Positions 50,299-57,217 of a stretch of 62,874 bases of DNA are shown here, in pieces. The position numbers and the translations under genes were made by a program. Every line of letters begins with the position of its first letter. Within the stretch, counting starts at the first letter, position 1. The DNA is from a virus: the IMG/VR virus record IMGVR_UViG_3300009169_000024, positions 1 to 62,874 of that record; one strand, 5' to 3'. Below the pieces are notes generated by a model that ran no database searches, was not told where the DNA came from, and saw only the letters and a list, made by a program, of their open reading frames with translations.

Positions 50299-50516
50299 TT
50301 GCCCAGCTCCTTCTCGAAGAGGTTGGTCAGGGCAGTCTTCAGCACTGCGGACTGCGTGATGGGCGGGACGATGATGTTGCTGTCCCGCAGCTTGGACTGC
50401 ATGTGTGCCTGCAGGTCATGCAGCATCGCCATCTCGATCTCGTTGAGGTACAGGGCCACGACGGTTCGGCCCTTCTTCCACTTCGCCACCGCTGTCACTT
50501 TCTTCTGTCTCGGCAT
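50295..50516 (-). CDS. Small basic DNA-binding candidate, 73 aa
   Basis: Basic start (MPRQKKVTAVAKWKKGRT), a beta strand VVALYLNEIEMAML, then two helices (DLQAHMQSKLRD; QSAVLKTALTNLFEKELG). A short strand followed by two helices is the ribbon-helix-helix plan. It sits between the exonuclease and annealing genes and may be their regulator. AAGGAGG site. Confidence 0.65.
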   Translation of the reverse strand: MPRQKKVTAVAKWKKGRTVVALYLNEIEMAMLHDLQAHMQSKLRDSNIIVPPITQSAVLKTALTNLFEKELGK

Positions 50517-50529
50517 GATGTGCCTCCTT

Positions 50530-51501
50530 TCAGTAGACCCTGAAGAACTCGTAGGACAACTCGTTCACATACGCCTCGTACACCTCTGGCTTCTCGGCCT
50601 GCAACTTCTTCGTATCCAGTACCTTGCGGCTCGCCATCTTCCAGATGATGGGCCGGTCTCCAACCTTCACCTTGCGCTGCTGGCCGAGGTGCTCCTTGAT
50701 CTTCCTGGTGTTCTCGTCGAGCAGCTCCTCGTTCTCTTTCGTCATCTCCTGGAGGGAGTCCCGGTCGGTGACGAGGCCAGCCAGGTATGGGTCTTCGATC
50801 TCCTCCGTCTCGGATGCGATGGTGGCATCCACGAGCGCCTCGCCGTGGCAGGTCCACCGGAACTCGCAGGTCTGGCAGCGCTTGTCGGAGGACATGAGCT
50901 TGAAGGGGGCTGGCCCCTCCTGCACCTCACGCATGAAGGTCTCCCCGACCTCACGCATGAGCTTCAGCGCCGCCTCGTCCCGATCCACGAACTGGATGAA
51001 CAGCCGCCAGTAGACGGGCTCAAGGCAGGCGTAGAGCCCCCACTTGAAGCCGGTCAGCCCGAGGTAGTGCTGGACCTGGAGCTTCTCGGTGTCGGGGATG
51101 CCCGTCTTCGTCAGCTTCTGGAACGGGAACGGTCCCTTGGTCTTGAACTCAGCGACCCCACTCCCTTCCTTCCCTGGGACGCAGCCCCGCTTGACCACCC
51201 GGTCGATGTTGCCGATCCACCAGCTGGGGATGTCGGGCGGTCGCTTGGCATTCTTGTTGTGGCGTCGGAAGAAGAAGCCGTGTGCCTCCTCAACTTCTTC
51301 AGCCACAATGGCTTCCAGCTTGTGGCCTCGCTTCATCGCCCCGGTGTAGCGGCGAGGGAAGTCCAGCTCGGTGCCTCGCTTCTCGTACCAGAGCCTGCGG
51401 GCGCAGCCGTAGGGCTCCAGCCCGAGCACGTCGCCCCACTCGCTGCCCCCTATCCCGGCCCGCCTTCTCTCGTGCCAGTCTTCGCTGTGCGCATCTGTCA
51501 T
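50530..51501 (-). CDS. YqaJ/Cas4-like exonuclease with Fe-S-type cysteines, 323 aa
   Basis: PD-(D/E)XK nuclease: RRAGIGGSEWGDVLGLEPYG (13-32), IGNIDRVV, AEFKTKG with the ExK pair, and LQVQHYLGLTG (helix with Gln). It additionally has Cys33 (PYGCARRLW) and a C-terminal C-x2-C-x5-C (KRCQTCEFRWTCHG), the four-cysteine arrangement that holds an iron-sulphur cluster in Cas4/AddB proteins. It probably resects DNA ends to feed the annealing protein. No CRISPR array or other Cas gene is near. Start chosen at ATG overlapping the previous gene. Confidence 0.82.
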   Translation of the reverse strand: MTDAHSEDWHERRRAGIGGSEWGDVLGLEPYGCARRLWYEKRGTELDFPRRYTGAMKRGHKLEAIVAEEVEEAHGFFFRRHNKNAKRPPDIPSWWIGNIDRVVKRGCVPGKEGSGVAEFKTKGPFPFQKLTKTGIPDTEKLQVQHYLGLTGFKWGLYACLEPVYWRLFIQFVDRDEAALKLMREVGETFMREVQEGPAPFKLMSSDKRCQTCEFRWTCHGEALVDATIASETEEIEDPYLAGLVTDRDSLQEMTKENEELLDENTRKIKEHLGQQRKVKVGDRPIIWKMASRKVLDTKKLQAEKPEVYEAYVNELSYEFFRVY

Positions 51502-51752
51502 GCCTTCTCCCCCTTGAGGATTGAGTCGCTGATGTCCAGCTTCCCGACGACCTCACCGCCGTACCCATCCTGGTCGGCACCCCTGACGATGGGGATCTCC
51601 CCGGTCACGGTGGCAGCCCTGGGCTCTGCCGCTGCCTGCTCGTCAGCCCTCGCAATCTCAACCTCCAGGCGCTTGAGGCTGAGCGTCGCACGTTCGAGAT
51701 GCCAGCGCAGCTGCTCTGCCATCTCGGCCACCCTCACCATCTTCTCGTCCAT
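51498..51752 (-). CDS. Hypothetical helical protein, 84 aa
   Basis: MDEKMVRVAEMAEQLRWHLE, RATLSLKRLEVEIARADEQA is a long amphipathic helix, followed by an acidic beta-like tail (GEIPIVRGADQDGYGGEVVG). It overlaps the exonuclease gene by four bases with GGAAGGGAG ahead. Possible partner of the recombination proteins. Longer frame upstream rejected as Cys/Trp/Arg-rich shadow. Confidence 0.65.
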   Translation of the reverse strand: MDEKMVRVAEMAEQLRWHLERATLSLKRLEVEIARADEQAAAEPRAATVTGEIPIVRGADQDGYGGEVVGKLDISDSILKGEKA

Positions 51753-51753
51753 G

Positions 51754-52020
51754 TCACACTCCCTTCCTGGACTTCTCCAGCTGATCCAAGTTCTTGGGCA
51801 GGTCAGGCACGTTGATCGGCAGCCAGTACCCCAGGCACCCAGTCTCACCCTTGAGCGTGGTGCGCAGCGTCCTGGCCCTGACGCCGTAAGTCCCTGTGTA
51901 CTCTATGTTTACAAGCAGCAGTCTCGGGAACACGTCGATCTCTTTGTTGATCGGATAGCCGTAGAACCAGTAGAGCCCCGGCCTGGCTGGCCATTGGTTC
52001 GACCACTCACCTTGCGCCAT
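51754..52020 (-). CDS. Hypothetical protein, 88 aa
   Basis: MAQGEWSNQWPARPGLYWFY, then YPINKEIDVFPRLLLVNIEY and CLGYWLPINVPDLP. The pattern 'W..RPGLYWF.G' with a late 'W.PI..P..P' recurs in small phage proteins known to me only as hypothetical. It overlaps the XRE gene by 14 bases. Confidence 0.7.
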   Translation of the reverse strand: MAQGEWSNQWPARPGLYWFYGYPINKEIDVFPRLLLVNIEYTGTYGVRARTLRTTLKGETGCLGYWLPINVPDLPKNLDQLEKSRKGV

Positions 52021-52246
52021 GGAACTGCTCCGATGGCCAGACCTCCTCAACCGTAGTGCCTAGCGCCATGGCTATCCTGACGGCGGTCCCGAGCTTTGGC
52101 TCGGACATGCCGCTCCTGATGTTGAGCAGGCCCTGGTGGCTCATGCCAACGGCCTTCTCCAAGCCACGCACTGTGTGGGAGTACCGCTTGTTCATTCGGT
52201 TTGCTCTCAGGTAGTCGTCGATGTTACAGGTGAGGATTGTGTTCAT
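52007..52246 (-). CDS. XRE-family repressor-like regulator, 79 aa
   Basis: NKRYSHTVRGLEKAVGMSHQ, GLLNIRSGMSEPKLGTAVRI, AMALGTTVEEVWPSEQF is a complete XRE/Cro-type five-helix domain (about 18-72); helix 2-turn-3 is GLEKAVGMSHQGLLNIRSG. No C-terminal dimerisation domain, so Cro-sized. Its own promoter carries an inverted repeat downstream of the -10 (52259-52274), suggesting autoregulation. First gene of the recombination operon. RBS poor. Confidence 0.85.
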   Translation of the reverse strand: MNTILTCNIDDYLRANRMNKRYSHTVRGLEKAVGMSHQGLLNIRSGMSEPKLGTAVRIAMALGTTVEEVWPSEQFHGAR

Positions 52247-52258
52247 GTCAGCAGCCTA

Positions 52259-52305
52259 GCACACTTGATTGTGCAACTCTACTTGACGCTTGCGCAGCCT
52301 GTCAA
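52259..52305 (-). promoter_or_regulatory. Leftward promoter and operator of the recombination operon
   Basis: On the minus strand TTGACA (52300-52305) and TAGAGT (52276-52281) are 18 bases apart. GCACA-CTTGAT-TGTGC (52259-52274) lies over the expected start site. A second symmetric pair, CTTGAC/GTCAAG (52282-52287, 52301-52306), brackets the spacer. Together they form a plausible repressor-controlled promoter. Confidence 0.65.
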
Positions 52306-52793
52306 GCCCTCATTTCCAACAGCTGCCTGACCCAGCTAAACAGCTGACCTGATTCGACATCCTCCCACTCGCACTCGATCACGTCGAAGCCCCAGATACG
52401 GGCGAGGTTGTTCTTCAAGATGTCTCTGCGCCTGCCCTCGATGGAGTGGTGGGCTCCACCGTAGCTGAGCTTCCCATCCGGGCCTGTTCGCATGCAGCCC
52501 TTCCCGCCTTGGATGTCGATCAAGAGGCGCAGCACTGGGATGGCCACGTCGAATCTGAACTTCCGACCTGGGATTGCCGGGTACTCCAGGTACATCACGT
52601 GGCTGTCCGTGTCCATGCCCTTCTTCCACGTCCCTCCGAAAGCGATGCCGAGTTCTCGCCTGGCCTCCTCGATGAAGACGAGCAGGGCCAGCTTCTTCTT
52701 GCGCTCCGATCCGTCCGTCCTCTTCGGCTGGGCAGGGGGGCATGCCCCCGGAACCAGGCGGCGGTACTCATCGAGTGTGATGTGGTCGCTCAT
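52302..52793 (-). CDS. Restriction-endonuclease-like nuclease, possible Holliday resolvase, 163 aa
   Basis: LEYPAIPGRKFRFDVAIPVL then RLLIDIQGGKGCMRTGPDG then HHSIEGRRRDILKNNLARIW and GFDVIECEWEDV (about 80-150) follow the plan of compact PD-(D/E)XK nucleases: fD-a-P..kl.IeidGG...H....g...D..K.N.a...G..v. The usual Glu of the second motif appears as Asp (LIDIQGG). Could resolve branched phage DNA before packaging. A longer upstream frame is shadow. No clear SD. Confidence 0.7.
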   Translation of the reverse strand: MSDHITLDEYRRLVPGACPPAQPKRTDGSERKKKLALLVFIEEARRELGIAFGGTWKKGMDTDSHVMYLEYPAIPGRKFRFDVAIPVLRLLIDIQGGKGCMRTGPDGKLSYGGAHHSIEGRRRDILKNNLARIWGFDVIECEWEDVESGQLFSWVRQLLEMRA

Positions 52794-52809
52794 GCCACTA
52801 TCGTACCGT

Positions 52810-52838
52810 AGAAAACAGGGGAGGCTAGGACTCCCCCT
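52810..52838 (-). terminator. Leftward intrinsic terminator
   Basis: On the minus strand AGGGGGAG (52831-52838) pairs with CTCCCCT (52817-52823) around a seven-base loop and is followed by GTTTTCT. It sits in a 107-base gap after the gene at 52901, so most right-arm transcription should end here and the downstream nuclease would need read-through or a promoter I cannot identify. Confidence 0.65.
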
Positions 52839-52900
52839 TAGCTGCGTACGTCCCGTCCACGTGGTGACGTGGGTTGATAGTAGGTTGCCTAGCACCTTGG

Positions 52901-53542
52901 CTACCAGCGTTCCTCGTCCTTCACAATCTCCCTGGATTCGATGAGAGGATCGACCTCGGTGTCTTGGATCGTCCCCTGGTAGGGCAGGCCAAGGATCTTC
53001 CTCGCCTTGCGCAGGGCCGGTGGGTACTTGCCCCAGTCCCTGGTGTACAGGCCAGCTGCCAGCGCCATATCCTGGCACTCACGCACCAGGGCATGGAGGG
53101 TTGCTCGAAGCTCGACGTTCTCTCGTGCTGTGGTTGGCAGCGTTCTCACCCTGGCCCCGAGCCCGCCCTCCGTGATGATCTGATCGACTGCGGCGTAGGC
53201 ATCCATCGCCCGCTTCATCATGGAGCGCTGGTCCAGCTTGTGCATCACGCCGTCGATGCACCGATGGACACAAGACCACTCGAACTGGAGCCGCTTGAAC
53301 AGAGTGACCTGTGTCTTCGACGAGACGCCACCAGCCTCCTTCCTGCGGTAGGTCAGGAGCATGGTTGGGTGAGCCCAGATGACCAAGGCCCCACGCAGGA
53401 GCATCTCTGCCCCTGCCCCGAGGTCTCTGCTCTTTGCCTGGTGGGGCGGCAGCTTCCTCTTCTTGATGAAGATGTAGGGCTGGCCCTCGTAGTAGTTGTG
53501 GGGGTAGGCCAGATACCCGCCGACGGTGCCGACGATTCTCAT
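52901..53542 (-). CDS. Hypothetical protein, 213 aa
   Basis: N-terminal beta segment (MRIVGTVGGYLAYPHNYYEG, PYIFIKKRKLPP), central helices (QVTLFKRLQFEWSCVHRCID, VMHKLDQRSMMKRAMDAYAA) and ARENVELRATLHALVRECQD. Basic and possibly nucleic-acid binding. Starts by ATGA overlap with the membrane peptide gene. Not recognised. Confidence 0.7.
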   Translation of the reverse strand: MRIVGTVGGYLAYPHNYYEGQPYIFIKKRKLPPHQAKSRDLGAGAEMLLRGALVIWAHPTMLLTYRRKEAGGVSSKTQVTLFKRLQFEWSCVHRCIDGVMHKLDQRSMMKRAMDAYAAVDQIITEGGLGARVRTLPTTARENVELRATLHALVRECQDMALAAGLYTRDWGKYPPALRKARKILGLPYQGTIQDTEVDPLIESREIVKDEERW

Positions 53543-53622
53543 ACCATGGAGAGGTAGGCAAACAGTGCCGCTGCGGCGAGGAGACCGATCATGGAGACGT
53601 AGTTGCGGACCCGCCTCGTCAT
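53539..53622 (-). CDS. Membrane micropeptide, 27 aa
   Basis: MTRRVRNYVSMIGLLAAAAL then FAYLSMV: a basic head and one hydrophobic helix long enough to span the membrane. GGAGGATG precedes ATG, and ATGA overlaps link it to both neighbours. Together with the 40-residue peptide at 6146 it suggests the phage makes several single-pass membrane peptides. Confidence 0.65.
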   Translation of the reverse strand: MTRRVRNYVSMIGLLAAAALFAYLSMV

Positions 53623-53951
53623 GTCATCCTCCGATCCAGCTCATCGAAGGCATTGTCGCAGACCATGCAGCCGTCCGCCATCGAGAAGGCCCGGCTCACG
53701 CAGTCGAGCACTGCCTTCTTCCCAGCCATTTTCGCCAACGTGAGAGCCAACGCTTCCAGGCACTGCCCATGTCTGGTCTGCATGTCCTCGTCGCGCATCT
53801 CCTCCTCTGTCACCAGCGAGAGGAAGCATTCTTGTGGGTCATCGGGGTCGGTCAGTAGCAGGACGCAGCTCATCCTGACCCCGGCCTGTGCCTGCGAATC
53901 CCTGAGCCAATCCACCACGCTCATGCCATAGACTGCGAGCTTTTCCGTCAT
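53619..53951 (-). CDS. Hypothetical protein, 110 aa
   Basis: MTEKLAVYGMSVVDWLRDSQ, RMSCVLLLTDPDDPQECFLS, HGQCLEALALTLAKMAGKKA and DGCMVCDNAFDELDRRM. A mixed alpha/beta fold with a late CxxC. GAGGAGGACG site, with overlaps at both ends. Function unknown. Confidence 0.7.
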   Translation of the reverse strand: MTEKLAVYGMSVVDWLRDSQAQAGVRMSCVLLLTDPDDPQECFLSLVTEEEMRDEDMQTRHGQCLEALALTLAKMAGKKAVLDCVSRAFSMADGCMVCDNAFDELDRRMT

Positions 53952-54400
53952 GCGTCCTCCTCTTTCTTTGCCAGTTCCCATTCCTCCCAGGTTGAGGCCG
54001 GGACCACCTCGTCCTCTGGCTGTGGCCTCACCATGATGACGCAGAACGGGTACTTCTTCAGCTGGTAGACGGTCCCGCTCGGGCTGTTGCATGCCTTATT
54101 GAACAGGTGGTGCTCCCCCATCTGGAAGCTATCTCCAATGTGCCAGAGCTTGCCGTTGACCAGGTATCTCGGGCTCCGGTTGAGCAGCTCGCTCTTGAGC
54201 GTGACGTTCTTGTCCCCGAAGTGGGCGATGGCTCGAAGCTCCAACCCGAACTCGATGCCGAATACCCCCTTCGGGCTGTGCTCCCAGGCCCAGCGCAGGT
54301 TACGAGGGTTCTCCTCGTTGTCGCTGATAATCAGTGTCGGCTTGACCCTGTCGGCTGCAGTCCAGTACAGGATGCGTGGAAGCTGGATGTAGTCTGTCAT
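53948..54400 (-). CDS. Hypothetical protein, 150 aa
   Basis: YIQLPRILYWTAADRVKPTL, IISDNEENPRNLRWAWEHSP, LLNRSPRYLVNGKLWHIGDS and YPFCVIMVRPQPEDEVVPAS. Beta-rich and aromatic with an acidic C-terminus. GGAGTACC precedes ATG; a longer upstream frame is Arg/Gly-rich shadow. No family recognised. Confidence 0.7.
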   Translation of the reverse strand: MTDYIQLPRILYWTAADRVKPTLIISDNEENPRNLRWAWEHSPKGVFGIEFGLELRAIAHFGDKNVTLKSELLNRSPRYLVNGKLWHIGDSFQMGEHHLFNKACNSPSGTVYQLKKYPFCVIMVRPQPEDEVVPASTWEEWELAKKEEDA

Positions 54401-54684
54401 TGGTACTCCGTTCTGTCCCCGTGCTTGCGCTTCCTCGGTGTCCCGGTCGGAGGGATGGAGCCCCCCTTCCTCGCATCCACAGCGCCAACCATCGCCTGCC
54501 GTTCTGCCTCCTTCCAGTCCCTCCGATACTCCACGGAGTAGGCCCGCATGTACTGTCCGAAGAGATCGGGGTTGTCGAGGAACATGGTGGCGAGGAGGCC
54601 GATCATCATGTCGATGATCTTCTCCATGGGCAGCTCCCATGCCACCGTCTGCGCCAGCTGACGTGCGGTCGTGGCGTCGGTCAT
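54397..54684 (-). CDS. Hypothetical helical protein, 95 aa
   Basis: TTARQLAQTVAWELPMEKII, DMMIGLLATMFLDNPDLFGQ then a basic, disordered tail (GTPRKRKHGDRTEYQ). Two ATGs compete; the second is preferred since GGGAGAAGCC precedes it and it overlaps the previous stop as ATGA. Confidence 0.65.
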   Translation of the reverse strand: MTDATTARQLAQTVAWELPMEKIIDMMIGLLATMFLDNPDLFGQYMRAYSVEYRRDWKEAERQAMVGAVDARKGGSIPPTGTPRKRKHGDRTEYQ

Positions 54685-54881
54685 GGCTTCTCCCATCCGA
54701 GGCGCTTCGAGGCTCCGACTGTGTCAGCACCCTTGGCCAGCTCAGCCATGCGCTCACTCCAGTAGGCTCCCGTCTCTCCCTCGAACCACGGGTCACCAGC
54801 CGGGGCGAAGCGCCAGTGCCGGAGCAACCCCTCGTATGAGAGGCTGTCGATGTGCTTCTTGTTCTTCTCAGTCAGGATCAT
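54681..54881 (-). CDS. Widespread small phage protein, 66 aa
   Basis: EGLLRHWRFAPAGDPWFEG-ETGAYWSERMAELA is a pattern (LL..wRfAp.GDp.F.GE.G.Yf...M) I recognise from many phages of different hosts, always uncharacterised. Ends LGWEKP, whose codons supply the SD of the next gene, echoing the EVKP junctions of the left arm. GGGAGG site. Confidence 0.78.
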   Translation of the reverse strand: MILTEKNKKHIDSLSYEGLLRHWRFAPAGDPWFEGETGAYWSERMAELAKGADTVGASKRLGWEKP

Positions 54882-55236
54882 CGTCTCCCTCCCTCTTCAT
54901 CTGCTCCCGCATCCAGCCGACCAGCCCGCCTCGGCTCTGCCAGTCCAGCACCTTCTCCTCGCTGCCCCAGCAGTCGGAAGGTGCGGAGTTGAACAGCCAT
55001 GCTGCCCACTCCCGCATGTGCTTGGTGTTCGAGTCATCGGCCTGGCCGTAAGCCTTGACCAGATTGTTCTCGAACAGGTAGGTCAGGAAGTGGCCCGCCG
55101 GGGTTCCGAACAGCACGTGCTCCAGCGCCCCATTCATGCAGTGGTTGCGGACGATGTGCTCAGACAGCCGCACCAGCATCCCATGGTCAGCCTTGTCGAA
55201 GTCCTCGATGGTCTTCACCTTGTCCCACTCGATCAT
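54868..55236 (-). CDS. Hypothetical protein, 122 aa
   Basis: MIEWDKVKTIEDFDKADHGM, LVRLSEHIVRNHCMNGALEH, LFENNLVKAYGQADDSNTKH, WAAWLFNSAPSDCWGSE. Helical and Trp-rich. It begins at a stray copy of the GAGGTGAAGCCATG junction. Overlaps the next gene by 14 bases. Unknown role. Confidence 0.7.
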   Translation of the reverse strand: MIEWDKVKTIEDFDKADHGMLVRLSEHIVRNHCMNGALEHVLFGTPAGHFLTYLFENNLVKAYGQADDSNTKHMREWAAWLFNSAPSDCWGSEEKVLDWQSRGGLVGWMREQMKREGDDDPD

Positions 55237-55466
55237 GGCTTCACCTCCGTCGCCTCGTACACTGGGAATCCGATGGACTCTGGGGCGTTCGATCCGCCCG
55301 TCCGGTACACCATGATTCGATCCCTCCCTTCGGCATCCACGTCCAGGTAGACTCTCACGCCGATGCTCCAGCCCCGGAGGTGCGCCGTCAGCCCGGACTT
55401 CGCCGTGCCGCAACGGCTCGCCCCTTCCCCACTGGAGCCCTGTATCGCTCCGAAGAATCTCGCCAT
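55233..55466 (-). CDS. Hypothetical protein ending in EVKP, 77 aa
   Basis: MARFFGAIQGSSGEGASRCG, TAKSGLTAHLRGWSIGVRVY, RDRIMVYRTGGSNAPESIGF, ending ATEVKP. The body (aRTGLtahlRGW..GV.V......g.D.i.vy.TgGSn) resembles a small phage family of beta proteins. The last codons are the junction repeat otherwise found only in the left arm. ATG with GAGGGTGAG preferred over a GTG three codons earlier. Confidence 0.72.
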   Translation of the reverse strand: MARFFGAIQGSSGEGASRCGTAKSGLTAHLRGWSIGVRVYLDVDAEGRDRIMVYRTGGSNAPESIGFPVYEATEVKP

Positions 55467-55471
55467 CTTTC

Positions 55472-55690
55472 TCACCCTCTTTCCTTCACGTCACGTCGCC
55501 AGTCATTGAGGGACGAGCAGCAGCCTTCGCCCATCGCCATGCCTTCATACACCAGCGGGATGTCAGCAAGCAGGCAGCGGTACTGCTGCCCGTCCCAATG
55601 CAGGGCCAGACATCTGCCGGAATCATCCGCTGCCCCGAAGCAACACGGTGCCTTCAGGCAGCAGTAGCCGCAGCCTACGCAGTCAGGCAT
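55472..55690 (-). CDS. Cysteine-rich YkgJ-like metal-binding protein, 72 aa
   Basis: CVGCGYCCLKAPCCFG (residues 4-19), CLALHWDGQQYRCL and GEGCCSSLND give nine cysteines in the CxxCxxCC...C pattern of YkgJ/UPF0153-type zinc or iron-sulphur proteins. Such genes are common in phage early regions without known activity. GGAGAGG site. Confidence 0.72.
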   Translation of the reverse strand: MPDCVGCGYCCLKAPCCFGAADDSGRCLALHWDGQQYRCLLADIPLVYEGMAMGEGCCSSLNDWRRDVKERG

Positions 55691-55919
55691 CGTCCTCTCC
55701 GTCTATCGACAGGTCGAACCATGCCTGCACCTCGGCAGCGCATGGCCCGTTGTCCCACAGGGCGCAGCCGCCGTGGCCGTTCTTGCATGGGAAGGCGTCT
55801 CCCTCGGTCACGTCGTCGATGTACCTCCTGGCATCCTCCTTCTTCCAGCCATGCCAGTGCTGGGTGGAATACCTCGACAGGGAGCCAGCTGCCACGTCGC
55901 CTGCCTTGTGCCATGTCAT
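55683..55919 (-). CDS. Hypothetical protein, 78 aa
   Basis: MTWHKAGDVAAGSLSRYSTQ, HWHGWKKEDARRYIDDVTEG, FPCKNGHGGCALWDNGPCAA. Three cysteines with a His/Gly loop suggest a small metal site. GGAGG lies ahead of ATG, and ATGA overlap links it to the zinc-knuckle gene upstream. Confidence 0.68.
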   Translation of the reverse strand: MTWHKAGDVAAGSLSRYSTQHWHGWKKEDARRYIDDVTEGDAFPCKNGHGGCALWDNGPCAAEVQAWFDLSIDGEDDA

Positions 55920-56278
55920 GCGCCCATCCTCCGCTCCGCTTCCTCGATGGAGCGAAGCTCGGCCATGTCCTGCAGGTAGCGTTCGTACATGCCTGCATGC
56001 TCAGGGTCGCTCTTGTACCAGCGATCCCAGTCGATCTCCCAGACCAGCCGCTCTCCCCTGCACTCGTGGCAGGTCACGTCGTAGACGCCTCGCATGTAGT
56101 CTTCGAGGAAGTCATCGCCAAGTTCAGCCATCTCGCTGGACGTGATGCCGTTGCCGTCGATAGCAGGGTTGGAATGCTCCCCCTTGCCCTGGCAGCGTGG
56201 GCAGACCCCCCAGTTCCCAGGGGGGTAAAGCTCAAGCTCTTCCTCGTCGGTGATGATGCGAACCATCGGATTGCGCAT
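55916..56278 (-). CDS. Zinc-knuckle protein, 120 aa
   Basis: CPRCQGKGEHSNPA and VTCHECRGERLVWE are two CxxCxGx(G/R) knuckles some 40 residues apart, a DnaJ-like pair interrupted by a helical insert (SSEMAELGDDFLEDYMRGVY). The C-terminus is a charged helix. AGGAGGAGCC precedes ATG. It may bind nucleic acid or protein. Confidence 0.72.
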   Translation of the reverse strand: MRNPMVRIITDEEELELYPPGNWGVCPRCQGKGEHSNPAIDGNGITSSEMAELGDDFLEDYMRGVYDVTCHECRGERLVWEIDWDRWYKSDPEHAGMYERYLQDMAELRSIEEAERRMGA

Positions 56279-56286
56279 GGCTCCTC

Positions 56287-56451
56287 CTATTCCAGCAGCT
56301 TCTTGAGTGCGTCGGCCAGGTTGTTGGCATCCTGTACTGTGATCGCCACCGTGTAGTTGCCATCCTCATCCTCGACCATGAGTTCTCCGAAGGTGATGCC
56401 GAGAACGATGGTGATGCTGCCACCTTGCACGAGTTCGATTCTCTGCTCCAT
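56287..56451 (-). CDS. Small beta protein, 54 aa
   Basis: MEQRIELVQGGSITIVLGIT, FGELMVEDEDGNYTVAITVQ, DANNLADALKKLLE: four strands then one helix. GGAGGGAG site, and its SD overlaps the stop of the gene before. Not recognised. Confidence 0.68.
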   Translation of the reverse strand: MEQRIELVQGGSITIVLGITFGELMVEDEDGNYTVAITVQDANNLADALKKLLE

Positions 56452-56453
56452 GG

Positions 56454-56684
56454 CTACTCCCTCCCCGTGATCCAGATGATGGCGTGTTGGATCGGCTCCT
56501 TCCACTGCGGGAAGGCGATGCAGAAGGTGTTCTCGTAGAATTCCTCCGGCCAATCGCTGATCTCCAGCCTCAGATCGTTCTTCGCCTCGAATCTGCCAAC
56601 CTCCCAGCCGAAGTAGTAGTACGCCTGGTGGATGTTCTCGGTGCGGTGCGACACGCCGTCCTTGGTCCTGACGAAGTACACCAT
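56454..56684 (-). CDS. Hypothetical protein, 76 aa
   Basis: MVYFVRTKDGVSHRTENIHQ, AYYYFGWEVGRFEAKNDLRL, WPEEFYENTFCIAFPQWKEP. Compact and aromatic-rich, probably alpha/beta. Strong GGGAGGGAC site. Function unknown. Confidence 0.68.
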   Translation of the reverse strand: MVYFVRTKDGVSHRTENIHQAYYYFGWEVGRFEAKNDLRLEISDWPEEFYENTFCIAFPQWKEPIQHAIIWITGRE

Positions 56685-56687
56685 GGC

Positions 56688-56930
56688 TCAGTCCCTCCCG
56701 AATCCGAGCGGCAGGTCTGCCGCCGCCGCCTCCTCGATGATGTCTGACGCTTCATCGAGCGCCAGCTCCAGAACTGCATCGAGCTTCTCGACGAAGGGGC
56801 TGGAGTCCAGGTTCTCAGGGATGTTGTCCCTCCAATCCTGGTACTCGTCCCTCAGTTCTTGCAGTCTGCTGATCGCATCGGATGCCTCGATGCACGCCTT
56901 CTCCCAACGCTTCGCCCTGCTCTCAGCCAT
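56688..56930 (-). CDS. Hypothetical helical protein, 80 aa
   Basis: MAESRAKRWEKACIEASDAI, SRLQELRDEYQDWRDNIPEN, FVEKLDAVLELALDEASDII. Three amphipathic helices with acidic ends, similar in style to small phage coiled-coil proteins. GGAGGTG site. Confidence 0.7.
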   Translation of the reverse strand: MAESRAKRWEKACIEASDAISRLQELRDEYQDWRDNIPENLDSSPFVEKLDAVLELALDEASDIIEEAAAADLPLGFGRD

Positions 56931-57216
56931 TCGACACCTCCTTCTCTGTTCGCAGCAGCAGATCCCTCGCCGCCTGCTTTTGCATGCACACCGCCTCAGC
57001 CAGGCTCAACCCACAGTTCCGGTGCTGGGCCAGGAACGAAATGGCCAGGCTATCCCACTGACGCAGCGAGATGTTGTTGAGGTGCTCGTCCTGCTCATAC
57101 AGGCGGCGCAGCGCCTCGACGTTCAGCACGTTGACATTCATCGGGCTCTTCTCGTTCCATGCCACGTGGTACTTCTCGTTGAGCGCCCGGTACTTGGCCT
57201 CAAACTCCGGCGTCAT
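56923..57216 (-). CDS. Hypothetical helical protein, 97 aa
   Basis: FEAKYRALNEKYHVAWNEKS, ALRRLYEQDEHLNNISLRQW, LAEAVCMQKQAARDLLLRTE. Basic helices throughout. GGAGGTG site; overlaps the following gene by eight bases. Not recognised. Confidence 0.68.
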   Translation of the reverse strand: MTPEFEAKYRALNEKYHVAWNEKSPMNVNVLNVEALRRLYEQDEHLNNISLRQWDSLAISFLAQHRNCGLSLAEAVCMQKQAARDLLLRTEKEVSNG

Positions 57217-57217
57217 G

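Noticed and set aside
50530-51501. True Cas4 of a CRISPR system
   Set aside because: No Cas1/Cas2 or array nearby; the adjacent annealing protein and YqaJ-type core indicate a phage recombination nuclease.
49879-52056. 725-residue open frame on the plus strand
   Set aside because: It is antisense to four well-supported leftward genes, has no SD and its Leu/Arg/Pro/His-rich composition is typical of a frame mirrored from GC-rich coding DNA.
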